Part shown: positions 1 to 8,590 of the stretch, piece after piece
Numbering within the stretch: position 1 is the stretch's first letter
Layout: the number at the start of each line of letters is the position of its first letter
Source of the DNA: Treponema sp.
Lineage (GTDB): Bacteria > Spirochaetota > Spirochaetia > Treponematales > Breznakiellaceae
Direction: 5' to 3'
DNA length: 39,919 nucleotides
Assembly (NCBI GenBank): GCA_031266175.1
Contig: JAISBN010000089.1
Span: 1-39,919 of the forward strand
The notes under the pieces: generated by a model
The model's input: the letters and a program-made list of their open reading frames with translations, nothing else
The model's database searches: none
Told to the model about the DNA's origin: nothing
Made by a program: the position numbers and the translations under genes

Positions 1-1
1 G

Positions 2-82
2 TATGTCATATCCTTACCGGGGACATTGCCACAACCGGCATTCTCTGAGAATGACTTTAATTTGTGGTATCATAAACTATGA
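2..82 (+). pseudogene. possible 3' end of a gene cut by the window edge
   Basis: Frame 2 is open from the window edge to a TGA at 80-82 and gives about 26 residues ending in LWYHKL. It has ordinary amino-acid composition, but nothing identifies a family. It could be the tail of a truncated gene or chance; the surroundings are AT-rich transposon debris. Confidence 0.2.
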
Positions 83-207
83 CAGGCTGGTTTAGATGGT
101 TATAAAACAAGTCTAATAATTACTTTATTTGGATTTACAAAGATTATAGGAATTATGACGAAGCTGTATATGAAATTCAAAATGACGGCAGTGTTATAAA
201 ATGTACA

Positions 208-615
208 ATGACGGTTAATGAATTGATCTCTCAAATAGTATTGGAATATGAATTGCAATATAATGAAAGCGATTATAATTTCGATAATGAATATAAGTAT
301 GATTATTCATGGGTTGGATATTTTAATCCGCTCAATACGGATAAACTTTTTGATCAAATCCCTGATGATATGGCGCTTGTCATTTATAAACATCAGAACA
401 ATAAACCTACATTAGGAATTTATCTTATTGGCAATATTCCCCACCCATTGAGCGACAAATTTTTATATGAAGTCCGTTTAAAGAAATTGGATAAAGAATA
501 TACGGGCTTATACAATGCTTCTGAAAATATATGGGTAATTCCGCCTATAAAAAGAGGTATGTTGGAGGATTTTCATTTTATTGAAGGAGAGGAGTGGATA
601 GCCCTGGACATGTAA
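208..615 (+). CDS. hypothetical acidic protein, AT-rich orphan
   Basis: This 135-residue ORF is not a family I recognise. It is acidic and aromatic-rich (many D, E, Y and N), with no signal peptide or membrane segment, so it is probably cytosolic. Base composition is far more AT-rich than the ATPase genes next to it, which points to recent acquisition. The frame stays open upstream to about 106 (stop at 103-105) with plausible codons but no ATG, GTG or Shine-Dalgarno, so the gene may have lost its 5' end or been cut by a rearrangement. Small acidic orphans beside transposon debris are sometimes immunity proteins of polymorphic toxins; that is only a guess. Confidence 0.45.
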   Translation: MTVNELISQIVLEYELQYNESDYNFDNEYKYDYSWVGYFNPLNTDKLFDQIPDDMALVIYKHQNNKPTLGIYLIGNIPHPLSDKFLYEVRLKKLDKEYTGLYNASENIWVIPPIKRGMLEDFHFIEGEEWIALDM

Positions 616-704
616 GGACGTATAGATATAGTTTCTCAACTGTTGATTTTTTCAACATTAAAACACGTAAAAAGTATAAATACCTGTATGAATTATATAA
701 CGAT

Positions 705-812
705 TCAATGATTTACATGGGCCACCTCCTCAAGGATCTTCCCCTTCTCTTGCTTCCCCGCCTGTTGATAGCGCCGGTAATGCGCCTCAAAAATCTCCCG
801 TCTGGTTTTCAT
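705..812 (-). pseudogene. transposase N-terminal fragment
   Basis: On the minus strand a 35-codon ORF starts at ATG 812 and stops at 705-707. It begins MKTRREIFEAHYRRYQQAGK and continues KQEKGKILEE. This resembles the N-terminus of integrase-core transposases common in treponeme genomes, where the helical start is followed by a GYNRKYA-type helix-turn-helix. Here the similarity breaks off and a stop follows, so only the first tenth of the gene remains. The fragment lies between the V-ATPase A gene and the AT-rich left flank and probably marks the junction where the operon was disrupted. Family assignment is from memory of the motif, not a search. Confidence 0.65.
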
Positions 813-853
813 CCCTAACCTCATCTGCTCCACGCTCCAGTGGAACTACTATA

Positions 854-916
854 GTTTTGGCTGGGTTTTTAGTTTTGAGGCATCCCTTTTTTCGGCTAGG
901 TTTTGTTTTGAGGCAT
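854..916. repeat. imperfect tandem repeat, probable IS end
   Basis: Two copies of a 30-31 bp sequence lie at about 854-884 and 886-916, sharing a GGCTRGG core and the end GTTTTGAGGCATC. They sit just upstream of the transposase fragment start (minus strand) and 20 bp beyond the stop of the V-ATPase A gene. This is the layout expected for the left end of the inserted element. The exact boundary cannot be fixed from one copy. Confidence 0.5.
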
Positions 917-935
917 CACGGTGATATTCAGCGCC

Positions 936-2846
936 TTACAGCAGCTCCCTGTTACGGTAACTCCGCTCCAGCGCTTCCAGGGTTCCCGTCATGTCCCGTT
1001 CAAAGTCCGCAAAGCCCCCCTCGTCGCCGTTTTTTACTTCGCTTTTAAGCCGCGAAAGCCGTTCCCGGAGAGGCCGCTGGCTGTCTTCCGCGGCCAGGCT
1101 GCTGATCTTGTAAAGGGGCGCCCCCAGTTTTATACAGGTTTCACAGCGGCGGTAGAACTCCATGATCAGTTCCAGCAGCCTTACCTGCTTGGCGGGAACG
1201 CAGTACATGTCCACCTCGTCAAAGGAGTTCTGCTGAAGGAAACCGTCCTTGATAATCTCCGACACCAGAAGGATAAGCCGTTCACCGTCGGGAAGGGCAT
1301 CGGGACCGATAAGGCGGACAATCTCCTCCAGGCGCTGTTCTTTCTTAAGGAGTTCCAGGGCCTCCTGCCGGATTTGGGCCCAAGCGGGGCTGAGTTTTTC
1401 CCACCAGCCCTTGACCTCTTCGGCGTACTCGGAATAGCTGTCGATCCAGCTGATCGCCGGATAGTGCCGGGCGTTGGCCAAATCCCGGTCCAGGGCCCAG
1501 AAGCACCGGATAAAACGCTTGGTATGCTGGGTAACAGGCTCCGAAAAATCGCCCCCCGGCGGAGACACGGCCCCGATGATCGTTACGGACCCTTCCTTTT
1601 CCCCCAGGGTCCGGACCCGCCCGGCCCGTTCGTAAAATTCCGCGAGCCTGGTGGGAAGATACGCGGGGAACCCCTCTTCCGCGGGCATTTCCTCCATGCG
1701 GCCCGACAGTTCCCGCAGGGCTTCCGCCCAACGGCTGGTGGAATCCGCCATGATCGCCACATGGTACCCCATATCCCGGTAAAATTCCGCCAGGGTAACC
1801 CCGGTATAGATCGACACTTCCCGGGCCGCCACGGGCATGTTGGAGGTGTTGGCAATCAGGATGGTCCGCTCCATCAGGGAGCGGCCCGTTCTGGGATCCC
1901 GCAGCCGGGGAAACTCGGTAAGGACGTCGGTCATTTCGTTGCCCCGCTCGCCGCAGCCGATGTAGAGGATCACGTCGGCGTCGCACCACTTGGCTATCGC
2001 GTGCTGGGTCATGGTTTTGCCGGTACCGAAGCCGCCGGGGATGGCCGCCGCGCCTCCTTTGGAAAGGGGGAAAAAAAGGTCGATCACCCGTTCCCCGGTG
2101 ATCAGGGGCCGGTCCGGCGAGAGCCGCTCCGCGCTGGGCCGGGGGATCCGTACCGGCCACCACTGGGCTAGGGGTATTTCCGCGCCGGTATCGGTTCTGG
2201 CGATGATGTCCGCGCAGGTATATTCCCCCGGGGGGGCAAGCCAGCTGATGTTCCCCGTGGTTCCCGGCGGAACCATGATCGTACAGTTGATGCTTTCCGT
2301 TTCCGCGACCATGCCCAGGGCCATTCCCGGCCGGGCCTGAACGGCGGACCCGCCGTTAGGGGCCGTTCCGCTGTCAGGCGCTGTCCCGCCGGGGGCCGCT
2401 TCACCGGAGGCCGCCGCATCAGGCGTCACATCAGCGGACGCCGCCCCACCCGGCGCCGCCTTACCTGGCGCCGCCGCTTTGTCCGGAACAAAAAGCCATT
2501 TCTTTTCCATGTCCAGAGCTTCCGCCCGGACGCCGGGATTCATAAAAGCGCCGGTTTTGTCGTACAGCACTTTCAGGGGCCGCTGGATGCCGTCGTAGAT
2601 CGTCCCGATAAGGCCGGGCCCCAGAAGCACCGAAAGGGGCCGGCCGGTAGAGACCGCGGCCGCGCCGATTTTCAGCCCCGTGTCGTCTTCGTAAACCTGA
2701 ATCACCGCCCTATCCCGTTCCAGCCGGACTATCTCGCCCAGAAGGCGGCGGTCCCCCACTTCCACCACGTCAAAGAGCCCCGCCCGGCCCAGGCCGCCGG
2801 CCCTGACGATGGGGCCGGAAATCCGATCAACCCTTCCCTCAATCAT
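936..2846 (-). CDS. atpA: V/A-type ATPase catalytic subunit A
   Basis: Catalytic nucleotide-binding subunit of the V1/A1 head. At 636 residues it exceeds the usual 580-600. It shows the N-terminal barrel, the non-homologous region, and the Walker A motif GGFGTGKT near residues 271-278, followed by the GERGNE glutamate near 300. The extra length is an Ala/Gly/Pro/Ser-rich low-complexity insert at about 123-168, where relatives have a short loop. The start ATG overlaps the end of the E gene by 8 bp, indicating translational coupling. It is the last subunit gene present: B and D, which normally follow A, are absent, and IS remnants begin within about 20 bp of the stop. Confidence 0.95.
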   Translation of the reverse strand: MIEGRVDRISGPIVRAGGLGRAGLFDVVEVGDRRLLGEIVRLERDRAVIQVYEDDTGLKIGAAAVSTGRPLSVLLGPGLIGTIYDGIQRPLKVLYDKTGAFMNPGVRAEALDMEKKWLFVPDKAAAPGKAAPGGAASADVTPDAAASGEAAPGGTAPDSGTAPNGGSAVQARPGMALGMVAETESINCTIMVPPGTTGNISWLAPPGEYTCADIIARTDTGAEIPLAQWWPVRIPRPSAERLSPDRPLITGERVIDLFFPLSKGGAAAIPGGFGTGKTMTQHAIAKWCDADVILYIGCGERGNEMTDVLTEFPRLRDPRTGRSLMERTILIANTSNMPVAAREVSIYTGVTLAEFYRDMGYHVAIMADSTSRWAEALRELSGRMEEMPAEEGFPAYLPTRLAEFYERAGRVRTLGEKEGSVTIIGAVSPPGGDFSEPVTQHTKRFIRCFWALDRDLANARHYPAISWIDSYSEYAEEVKGWWEKLSPAWAQIRQEALELLKKEQRLEEIVRLIGPDALPDGERLILLVSEIIKDGFLQQNSFDEVDMYCVPAKQVRLLELIMEFYRRCETCIKLGAPLYKISSLAAEDSQRPLRERLSRLKSEVKNGDEGGFADFERDMTGTLEALERSYRNRELL

Positions 2847-3456
2847 GGGCTTCTTTTCCCAAAAGGGCCGCGGCCAGCTCTGCCCGCTTATCCTGGAGCA
2901 GGTCCCGGGCGGCGTTGTCCGCGGAAACGGTGATCCGCAGCCGGGGAAAATCCACGACCAGCGCGGGAGAGGCGCCGGGTACCGTATACAGGGGATCCCC
3001 GGCGGTTTTGAGGATCCCCGGAAAAGTTTTCGAACCCAGGGCGGAAAGCTCCCCGGAACTCAAACCCCGGCAGCGGAGCTCGCCGGGACCGGAAGTTTCG
3101 TCCCCCAGGGCCGCGGTTCGTTCCGCCAGCTCCCTCCCCAGGATCCGAAGCAGGGTATCCCGGTCCAGGGACGCAAGAAAGTCGCGCATGGCTCCGTTCA
3201 ACAGGGTTTCGATTCTTTCGGACCGGATCCTCCGCTTGTCCAGGGGAAGTTTGACCATGATCTCCCGCCGGGATTGTTCCGCTTTTTTTGCGTAGGCCGT
3301 CCCTGCCTGTTCCAGGGTCTTTTGAAGTTTCTGTTCCCAGAGCGCTTTTGAAGCGGCAACGGAATCATCGGCGCTTTTGAGGATCTTAAAGGCTTTTTTC
3401 CGGGCGTCTTCGAGGATTTCCCTGTCCAGCGCCTCTGTTGACTGTAATTCTTCCAT
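2839..3456 (-). CDS. atpE: V/A-type ATPase subunit E (peripheral stalk)
   Basis: A 205-residue protein placed between F and A in the ATPase operon. Residues about 1-75 are a charged helix rich in E, K, A and Q, as in E-subunit stalk coiled coils. The C-terminal part is a mixed alpha/beta domain that caps the A/B head. Sequence similarity of E subunits is weak, so position, length and helical N-terminus carry much of the call. The stop overlaps the A start, and 45 bp separate it from the F stop. The C-terminal third is GC-rich and contains an unusual Gly/Ser/Leu stretch. Confidence 0.85.
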   Translation of the reverse strand: MEELQSTEALDREILEDARKKAFKILKSADDSVAASKALWEQKLQKTLEQAGTAYAKKAEQSRREIMVKLPLDKRRIRSERIETLLNGAMRDFLASLDRDTLLRILGRELAERTAALGDETSGPGELRCRGLSSGELSALGSKTFPGILKTAGDPLYTVPGASPALVVDFPRLRITVSADNAARDLLQDKRAELAAALLGKEAHD

Positions 3457-3500
3457 AATTCTGTAACCGTTAATTCTACGGCCGTTTATTACGGCCTTTC

Positions 3501-3857
3501 CTACACATGGATCCCGATGGCTTCCCTGATGGAATCCACCAGGGTTTTACGGCCCGGAAGCCGGCCCATGGTACCGGGGATCTCTACCACCAGCGGATAT
3601 TCTCCCGAAAGCTGCCAGCCGGTCAGGGTTTCTCCCAGCCAGTCGGCGGTTTCTTCCGTCAGGACCAGGACCCGGCAGGACCCGGCGGAACCGGCCGCAT
3701 CGCCGGGAAGGACGGCGCCGGCCTTTTCGTCCCAGTGACGGGTTAGTTTGTTAAAAACCGCCAGCGCTTCTTCCGGGCCGGAAACCGCCTGCCCCCTGAT
3801 TCCTATAAACCGGAAGGCGGTTACCAATTCCGGATCCCCGATAAAAAAATAATCCAC
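3501..3857 (-). CDS. atpF: V/A-type ATPase subunit F (GTG start)
   Basis: About 118 residues starting VDYFFIGDPELVTAF, the typical beginning of subunit F (GDxxxxxxFRxxG), followed by GIRG, a VLVLTEE strand and a C-terminal IPGTMGR segment. Subunit F sits in the central stalk and modulates the motor. I chose the GTG at 3855-3857 because the open frame upstream of it lies over subunit K and because the conserved N-terminus begins there. It starts 5 bp after the K stop, and no strong ribosome-binding site is visible, so translation is probably coupled to K. Confidence 0.85.
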   Translation of the reverse strand: MDYFFIGDPELVTAFRFIGIRGQAVSGPEEALAVFNKLTRHWDEKAGAVLPGDAAGSAGSCRVLVLTEETADWLGETLTGWQLSGEYPLVVEIPGTMGRLPGRKTLVDSIREAIGIHV

Positions 3858-3862
3858 CGCGC

Positions 3863-4168
3863 CTAAAAGATCATAATAAGGAGCGCCACCAGGAAGCCCC
3901 AAAGACAGATCCCCTCCGCCAGACCGGCATAGGGCAGGGCCTTCCCCGAAAGTTCGGGGTTTTCGCTCATCGCCCCCATGGCGGCGGAACCGATCTGCCC
4001 CACCGCGATGCCTCCGGCAATGCAGGAAATACCCACCGCCAGGGCGGCGGCAAAGTACTTCCACACCGACGTACTTTGGGCAGGGGCTTCGGCAGCCTCC
4101 GCGGAATCCTGGGCAAACAGGACCGCTGTCATGAAGAACAGCATGACCAATACAAACCTTCGCTTCAT
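3863..4168 (-). CDS. atpK: V/A-type ATPase proteolipid subunit K (c-ring)
   Basis: A 101-residue proteolipid. The start at 4168 (MKRRFVLV) is preferred over an upstream ATG because AAAGGAG lies 5 bp before it. Residues 1-20 look like a cleavable signal peptide (MKRR, hydrophobic core, AQ end) and 21-34 form an Ala/Glu linker. Then come two transmembrane helices (about 36-64 and 77-101) joined by a polar loop, NPELSGK. Gln58 in the first helix and Glu85 (GLAEGI) in the second are the expected ion-binding positions. It is the single-hairpin form, about 8 kDa after cleavage, rather than the duplicated 16-kDa form. Confidence 0.93.
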   Translation of the reverse strand: MKRRFVLVMLFFMTAVLFAQDSAEAAEAPAQSTSVWKYFAAALAVGISCIAGGIAVGQIGSAAMGAMSENPELSGKALPYAGLAEGICLWGFLVALLIMIF

Positions 4169-4189
4169 ACGAACTCCTTTCATGTCATA

Positions 4190-6214
4190 TCATACTTTTT
4201 TGCGAAAACGGAAGGGCGTAAATTCCACCCCGGTTTCTGTAAAAAATTTACTGAAAAATTCATAGTACTGCAGCCGCATCACCTGGATGGCGACGATCAT
4301 CCCTTCCAGAAGGATGATCACCACATTCCCGAAGAGAATGATTATCAGCGAAAAAGCGGCGCCGCCGGAACTGTTTGCCACCATCCCCGAAAGGTAAAAG
4401 ACAATGAAGGACAGCACCGCGTGGGACAGGGCAAAAGCGCCCACCCGTAAAAAACTGACCGTATTGGAAATGTAGGTGGACACGGATTCAAGGATCTCCA
4501 CAAATCCCTCCATAATAAAAACCATCAGGCCGTGTTCCAGCACCGGCCGTTCCAGGGCAAAAAGACGCCACAGCGCCGGACCAAAAAAGATAAGCCCCGC
4601 GGGAACCAGGAGCCCCGGATAGTCGTACCAGCGGAAAGCCCCTCCCAGGATGATCCGCAGGGCGATAAACACCGCGTACCAGAAGAAAAGCAGCCCCGCC
4701 AGGCCGGTCTTGGAAAAAAACGCCCCTTCGTATTTTTTAAGGGAACACTGGTTGATGATGTTCACCAGGAGGCCGATGGAATTAAGGATAATCCCCACCG
4801 CGATGGTAAAGCCGAAAAAGTAAAAGAGCTTGGTCACATTGTTTTTGTCCGGCATCAGATGGAGGATCCGTTCCGGGGGCTCTCCGGCAATGCCGAAGAT
4901 CCTCATAAAAAAGCCTAAAATCCCCTGGACGGGTTTGACCAGGATGTTTTCGTTGGTAAAAAATTCCCCGGTACAAAAACCCATAACCATGGAAGAAATG
5001 CCCACCGCCTTAAGGGGAACGGCGAATTTCCCGAAGGATTCAAGGAATTTGCTTTTTTTCGTACCCACCGCAAAACCCAAAAGGAGCAGTACCAGTCCTT
5101 GTCCCATATCGCCGAACATGATCCCGAAAAGTACGGTAAAGAAAAAGGCCACAAAAGGGGTGGGATCCAGGGTGCCGTAGAGGGGCGCGCCGTAGGAAAA
5201 CACCACCGGCTCAAAGCCTTTGACAAAAGCGCCGTGCTTAAGGGAGACCGGCACCTTTTCCCTGCCCTCGACCACCTCTTCCAGTTCTTCCGGGTTATAG
5301 GAACGGATCGCCGCCCGGCCCTCGGTCCGTTTTTGCAGCTCCTCCACCAGGACCGCGACTTCGTCCGCGGGAACCCAGCCCCGGAGGACAAACACGTTCC
5401 GGGTGCCCCGCAGCCGGCGCTTGAGTTCTTCCACCGCCTGGGCCATCAGGTAAGCGCCGGTTAGTTTTTGCAGCGCCGGACCGTACTCCCTGTGGAAGGC
5501 GGTTTTCTTTTCGGCGATACCGGCCAGCTCTTTTTCCGCCAGGACGATCCGCCCGTGGAGGCTGGCGAGCAAATCGGCGGGAACGCCCTTGTACCCTTCG
5601 GGGATGGCGATGGGGGCAAAGGCCGATTTTTTCAGGGCCGAATCCAGGGCAAAACGGCCCTTCCGGGAAGCCGCCGCCAGGATTCGGCCCGTGTCGTCCA
5701 GGGGGATGATCACCGCCCGGTCCGCCAGATTTTCCTGTAGTTCCTCCCGGCGGCGGGGATCCAGCCGCCCCACCCGCAGGGTCAGGTACGAAAGCTGGTC
5801 CAGATCGGAAAAGGGCGCGTTAAGCCTGGAAAAAGCCTGGGCTTCGGTCAGGGTTTCTTCCAGTTTTTTCTTTTCCCGGGTTTGTTCGTTTTCCCTGGAT
5901 GCCAAGCCCAGGATTGTCTGAATCAGGGTATCGGTCAGGCGTTCCTCCGCTTCCCCGGGGAGCTCGCCGTCTTCCCTCACCCCGCCGGGAAGTTCCACCC
6001 CCAGATAGACCGCGGCGGACCGGAGGCGGTCAAGATTTTCCCGGATCCGGGATACCCTGCCCGAACTGCCGGCGCTTTCTCCCGGCGCGCCCCCCGTCAG
6101 GGTTTCCCCGGAAAAGTGCATCAGGGCCCGGCGGCCCAAATATTCAATGACCGAATCCACGTCCCGGATAAGAACGGTCATTTCTATCTGCTTCATCTTC
6201 CGGGGACGGATCAT
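4190..6214 (-). CDS. atpI: V/A-type ATPase membrane subunit I (a subunit)
   Basis: A 674-residue stator and ion-channel subunit. The N-terminal half (about 1-330) is soluble and coiled-coil rich. The C-terminal half has about seven to eight hydrophobic helices, with family motifs FFxVLFGIMFGDMGQG near 360 and ESVSTYISNTVSFLRVGAFALSHA near 580. The arginine in that last segment (FLRVGAF) is the conserved channel residue facing the c-ring. The start ATG overlaps the stop of subunit C by 4 bp (ATGA). The 21 bp to subunit K contain K's ribosome-binding region. Confidence 0.94.
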   Translation of the reverse strand: MIRPRKMKQIEMTVLIRDVDSVIEYLGRRALMHFSGETLTGGAPGESAGSSGRVSRIRENLDRLRSAAVYLGVELPGGVREDGELPGEAEERLTDTLIQTILGLASRENEQTREKKKLEETLTEAQAFSRLNAPFSDLDQLSYLTLRVGRLDPRRREELQENLADRAVIIPLDDTGRILAAASRKGRFALDSALKKSAFAPIAIPEGYKGVPADLLASLHGRIVLAEKELAGIAEKKTAFHREYGPALQKLTGAYLMAQAVEELKRRLRGTRNVFVLRGWVPADEVAVLVEELQKRTEGRAAIRSYNPEELEEVVEGREKVPVSLKHGAFVKGFEPVVFSYGAPLYGTLDPTPFVAFFFTVLFGIMFGDMGQGLVLLLLGFAVGTKKSKFLESFGKFAVPLKAVGISSMVMGFCTGEFFTNENILVKPVQGILGFFMRIFGIAGEPPERILHLMPDKNNVTKLFYFFGFTIAVGIILNSIGLLVNIINQCSLKKYEGAFFSKTGLAGLLFFWYAVFIALRIILGGAFRWYDYPGLLVPAGLIFFGPALWRLFALERPVLEHGLMVFIMEGFVEILESVSTYISNTVSFLRVGAFALSHAVLSFIVFYLSGMVANSSGGAAFSLIIILFGNVVIILLEGMIVAIQVMRLQYYEFFSKFFTETGVEFTPFRFRKKV

Positions 6215-7281
6215 GGGGACTCCTGCTTTAACGAAGGCCCCGCCTCCAGGATACCGAACACGTCCTTGCTGGACATGCCCATCCCCAGCCCTTCGGCATC
6301 GCTGGTGAGCAGGTCTTCCTCAAACTGTTTCAGCTTGATAAAGCAAAAGCTTGTATCTATGGAAGAGGGCCGCCGCCGGAAGCTGTGCAGGGTCAGTTTG
6401 TACAGATATTCCGACGCGGCGTTCTGGAAGTACCGGGGATCCGCGTACCAGACGCCGGAGCTTCCTTCGGACTGAAACACCCGCCGGGAAGGGCCTTCGG
6501 GATTAAGAAAAGAAACGCGCTTCCAGCGTTCCCACTCGGCGCGGCTGTCCAGGGGGAATTCCAGGGCCTCCAGGGCGTCCGCGCCCAGGTCCGGCCGCTC
6601 TTTAAGGGAAATAAGGTGCTGCCTGACTTCGCCGGCCTCCATGCCGTAATAGGTCCGGAGCCGGAGCATCCAGACGCAGTTCCGCAGGGAGATTTCTTCG
6701 GCGGTGATTTTTTCCGCCCCCCGGCGGTCGCCTCTGCCCAGGGCGAGGATGCTTTTCCAGAGCCTGCCATAGTAGTGGCGGTCCAGGGCCGTTTCCAGGG
6801 ATACTCCGTCAAATTCTTTTTTGAGCTCCCCCTTTCCGCCTAGGAGAAATTCAAATTCCGTTCCCCCAAGCATCGCCTTGGCATCGGGCCAGGCGTCAAA
6901 ACGCACCGTACCAAACCGGCCCAGCGCGGCGGGTTCCCCCCGGGGCCCGGCAAGCTCCCCTTCGGCAATCAGGGCCAGGGCGGTTTTCAGGTCCGAATAC
7001 TCATATACCCGCAAAAGCAGGGAAAGGAGTTCCGGCGGGTTTTTAAAGGAATTAACGATGGATACAATCTGGGCGACCGAACGGCGGATAAGGCGCTTTT
7101 CCAGATCCGGCAGAAGTTCCCGCTCCGGCAGTTCCCGGGCGCCGGAACCAAAGATAAGCCGGTCCAGCTCGGAAAGGCGGCTTACGGGGTGAAGGGCGGC
7201 AATCCGGCGGCCTACAAAGGATTTACCGATAATCCCGCAGGCTTTGGCGTATACGTACGAACGTTCCCCCATGCCGGCCAT
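6211..7281 (-). CDS. atpC: V/A-type ATPase subunit C (AC39/d type)
   Basis: A 356-residue protein in the place and size range of the AC39/VMA6 family, the funnel that joins the central stalk to the c-ring. Features seen are the opening YVYAKACGIIGKSFVGRRI, the repeated leucine-rich helices, LRVYEYSDLKTAL in the middle, and LRNCVWMLRLRTYYGM. The start codon overlaps the stop of the preceding stalk gene (TGATG) and the stop overlaps subunit I (ATGA), so it is tightly coupled on both sides. It is predicted fully helical with no membrane segment. Confidence 0.9.
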   Translation of the reverse strand: MAGMGERSYVYAKACGIIGKSFVGRRIAALHPVSRLSELDRLIFGSGARELPERELLPDLEKRLIRRSVAQIVSIVNSFKNPPELLSLLLRVYEYSDLKTALALIAEGELAGPRGEPAALGRFGTVRFDAWPDAKAMLGGTEFEFLLGGKGELKKEFDGVSLETALDRHYYGRLWKSILALGRGDRRGAEKITAEEISLRNCVWMLRLRTYYGMEAGEVRQHLISLKERPDLGADALEALEFPLDSRAEWERWKRVSFLNPEGPSRRVFQSEGSSGVWYADPRYFQNAASEYLYKLTLHSFRRRPSSIDTSFCFIKLKQFEEDLLTSDAEGLGMGMSSKDVFGILEAGPSLKQESP

Positions 7282-7589
7282 CAGGTTCCCCCGGTTAAAA
7301 GCTGCGAGACCAGCGCTGAAAAAGCGGCCCGGTCCAGGGGGATAAAATCCAGGCTTTTCCGGTACTCCTCCAGAGACTGCCGGTATTCGGCGCGGACCGC
7401 CTGCACCTGCTCCAGGTATTCCGCTTCGAGCTTCTGTACCAGATCCTGATACTGTTTGTCGTAGCGCAGGCGGTTCTGTTCTTCCGCCGTCTTAATCCGC
7501 TTGTCCGCCTCGGCCCGGGCATCGTCCACCAGGACCGAAGCCTGGGATTCTATTTCAAGCAGATGCTGCAGGACGCCGGTATCTTCCAT
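7281..7589 (-). CDS. V/A-type ATPase peripheral stalk subunit G/H-like
   Basis: About 102 residues from ATG 7589 (MEDTGVLQHLLEIE); an in-frame ATG at 7616 would add nine residues. Residues 5-85 form one long charged helix with A/E/Q/R heptads, as in the G/H subunits that pair with E in the peripheral stalk. Sequence identity in this family is low, so the call rests on helix pattern, length and first place in the ATPase operon. The stop overlaps the start of subunit C. Confidence 0.75.
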   Translation of the reverse strand: MEDTGVLQHLLEIESQASVLVDDARAEADKRIKTAEEQNRLRYDKQYQDLVQKLEAEYLEQVQAVRAEYRQSLEEYRKSLDFIPLDRAAFSALVSQLLTGGT

Positions 7590-7666
7590 TGTTTTACCCG
7601 GGGAACCGGCATCCATTCCGTTCCGCGGACCGGATTCCCGCTTTGGTCACCGGCGGCAGCGCTCCA

Positions 7667-8140
7667 CTAATCGATGGCGGTAAGGATGTTTTCATATTTT
7701 TTGATGACCGCGCTGGCCGAAGCGGGATTGGTCTGGGCCGCCAAATCGGTAAAAAACTGGGGATTCTGCAGCATTTCCGCAAGCCGTTTCAAAATCCACA
7801 GGTGTTTTTCGGTTTCGTCCCGGGGAGCCAGAATCATAAAGAGGAGGTATACCGGTTCCCCGTCCAGGGCGTCGTAGTCGATGCCCCGCCGGGAAATACC
7901 CAACGCTCCGCAGACCTTGTCTACCGCGTCGGTTTTCCCGTGGGGAACGGCGATACCCTTCTGGATGCCGGTGGACATTTTCCGTTCCCGCTCCCGAACC
8001 GCCTCCAGGATATCTTCCCGAATATTCAGCCCGGAAGCCTGACAGAAAGTGTCGGCAAGCTCTTCAAAAGCTTCGTCCTTATCCTCAGCTTCCAGGCCGA
8101 TTTTAATGAACTCCGGTTCAAAAAGCCCGCTTAACAACAT
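7667..8140 (-). CDS. ptsN: PTS EIIA (PtsN/fructose-type) domain protein
   Basis: A 157-residue protein with one EIIA domain of the fructose/nitrogen type. His67 in GIAVPHGKT is the phosphorylation site, and the fold markers LFEPEFI, ILEAVRERERKMSTGI and LWILKRLAEML are present. Such stand-alone proteins accept phosphate from HPr or NPr and usually act as regulators of ion transport or nitrogen status rather than sugar carriers. The gene starts one base after the secG stop and ends 77 bp before the ATPase stalk gene, so co-transcription with both is likely. A regulatory link to the ion-pumping ATPase is suggested only by position. Confidence 0.88.
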   Translation of the reverse strand: MLLSGLFEPEFIKIGLEAEDKDEAFEELADTFCQASGLNIREDILEAVRERERKMSTGIQKGIAVPHGKTDAVDKVCGALGISRRGIDYDALDGEPVYLLFMILAPRDETEKHLWILKRLAEMLQNPQFFTDLAAQTNPASASAVIKKYENILTAID

Positions 8141-8141
8141 T

Positions 8142-8474
8142 TTATTCTTCCACCGGGGCAGGGTCGGCGCTGTCCAGCTGCCAGTCGGTATCCTGGTTTG
8201 CCGCCTGCTGCCGGCCTGCGGCCTCGACCCCTCTTTCGCCGGGGGTACGGTGAACCAGGGCCAAACCCAGGCTTAAGGTAAGGAAAAGCGCCCCCAAAAT
8301 GGAAGTTGTCCTGGTTAATACATTTCCGGACCGGGACCCGAAAGCCGAGGAGCTGCCGCCGGCAAAAATGCCCCCCAGGCTGTCCCCTTCTTCATTCTGG
8401 ACCAGCACCAGCAGGATAAGCAGGATTGCTATAAAAATAAAAACAACCAAAAGCACAACACTCAATATTTCCAT
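8142..8474 (-). CDS. secG: preprotein translocase subunit SecG
   Basis: A 110-residue membrane protein with two transmembrane helices (about 4-25 and 54-73) flanking the SecG loop, seen here as LVQNEEGDSLGGIFAGGSSS then FGSR. It supports SecYE in moving preproteins across the inner membrane. The C-terminal 35 residues are a soluble acidic Pro/Gln tail longer than in many SecG proteins. A GAGG sequence lies 6 bp before the ATG, and a good promoter lies just upstream (8504-8532). Confidence 0.93.
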   Translation of the reverse strand: MEILSVVLLVVFIFIAILLILLVLVQNEEGDSLGGIFAGGSSSAFGSRSGNVLTRTTSILGALFLTLSLGLALVHRTPGERGVEAAGRQQAANQDTDWQLDSADPAPVEE

Positions 8475-8503
8475 GGATACCTCGAAATATTTCCTTTGTT
8501 TTT

Positions 8504-8532
8504 AGTATAGCAGGGAGAAAAAACTTATTCAA
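8504..8532 (-). promoter_or_regulatory. promoter for secG-ptsN-(V-ATPase)
   Basis: Read on the minus strand: TTGAAT (8532-8527), a 17-bp spacer, then TATACT (8509-8504), about 30 bp upstream of the secG start. Both hexamers are close to the sigma-70 consensus. No strong terminator is visible between secG and the ATPase genes, so this may drive the whole cluster. Confidence 0.65.
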
Positions 8533-8590
8533 CTGCCCGCAATGCCCGGCGTCCAGCCCCGGCAGGGGAACCCGTGAACGGGATTTTTCT

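Noticed and set aside
921-2171. 416-codon plus-strand ORF
   Set aside because: It is a shadow of atpA in GC-rich DNA: no domain and Pro/Gly/Arg-rich composition, while the minus strand encodes a clear catalytic subunit.
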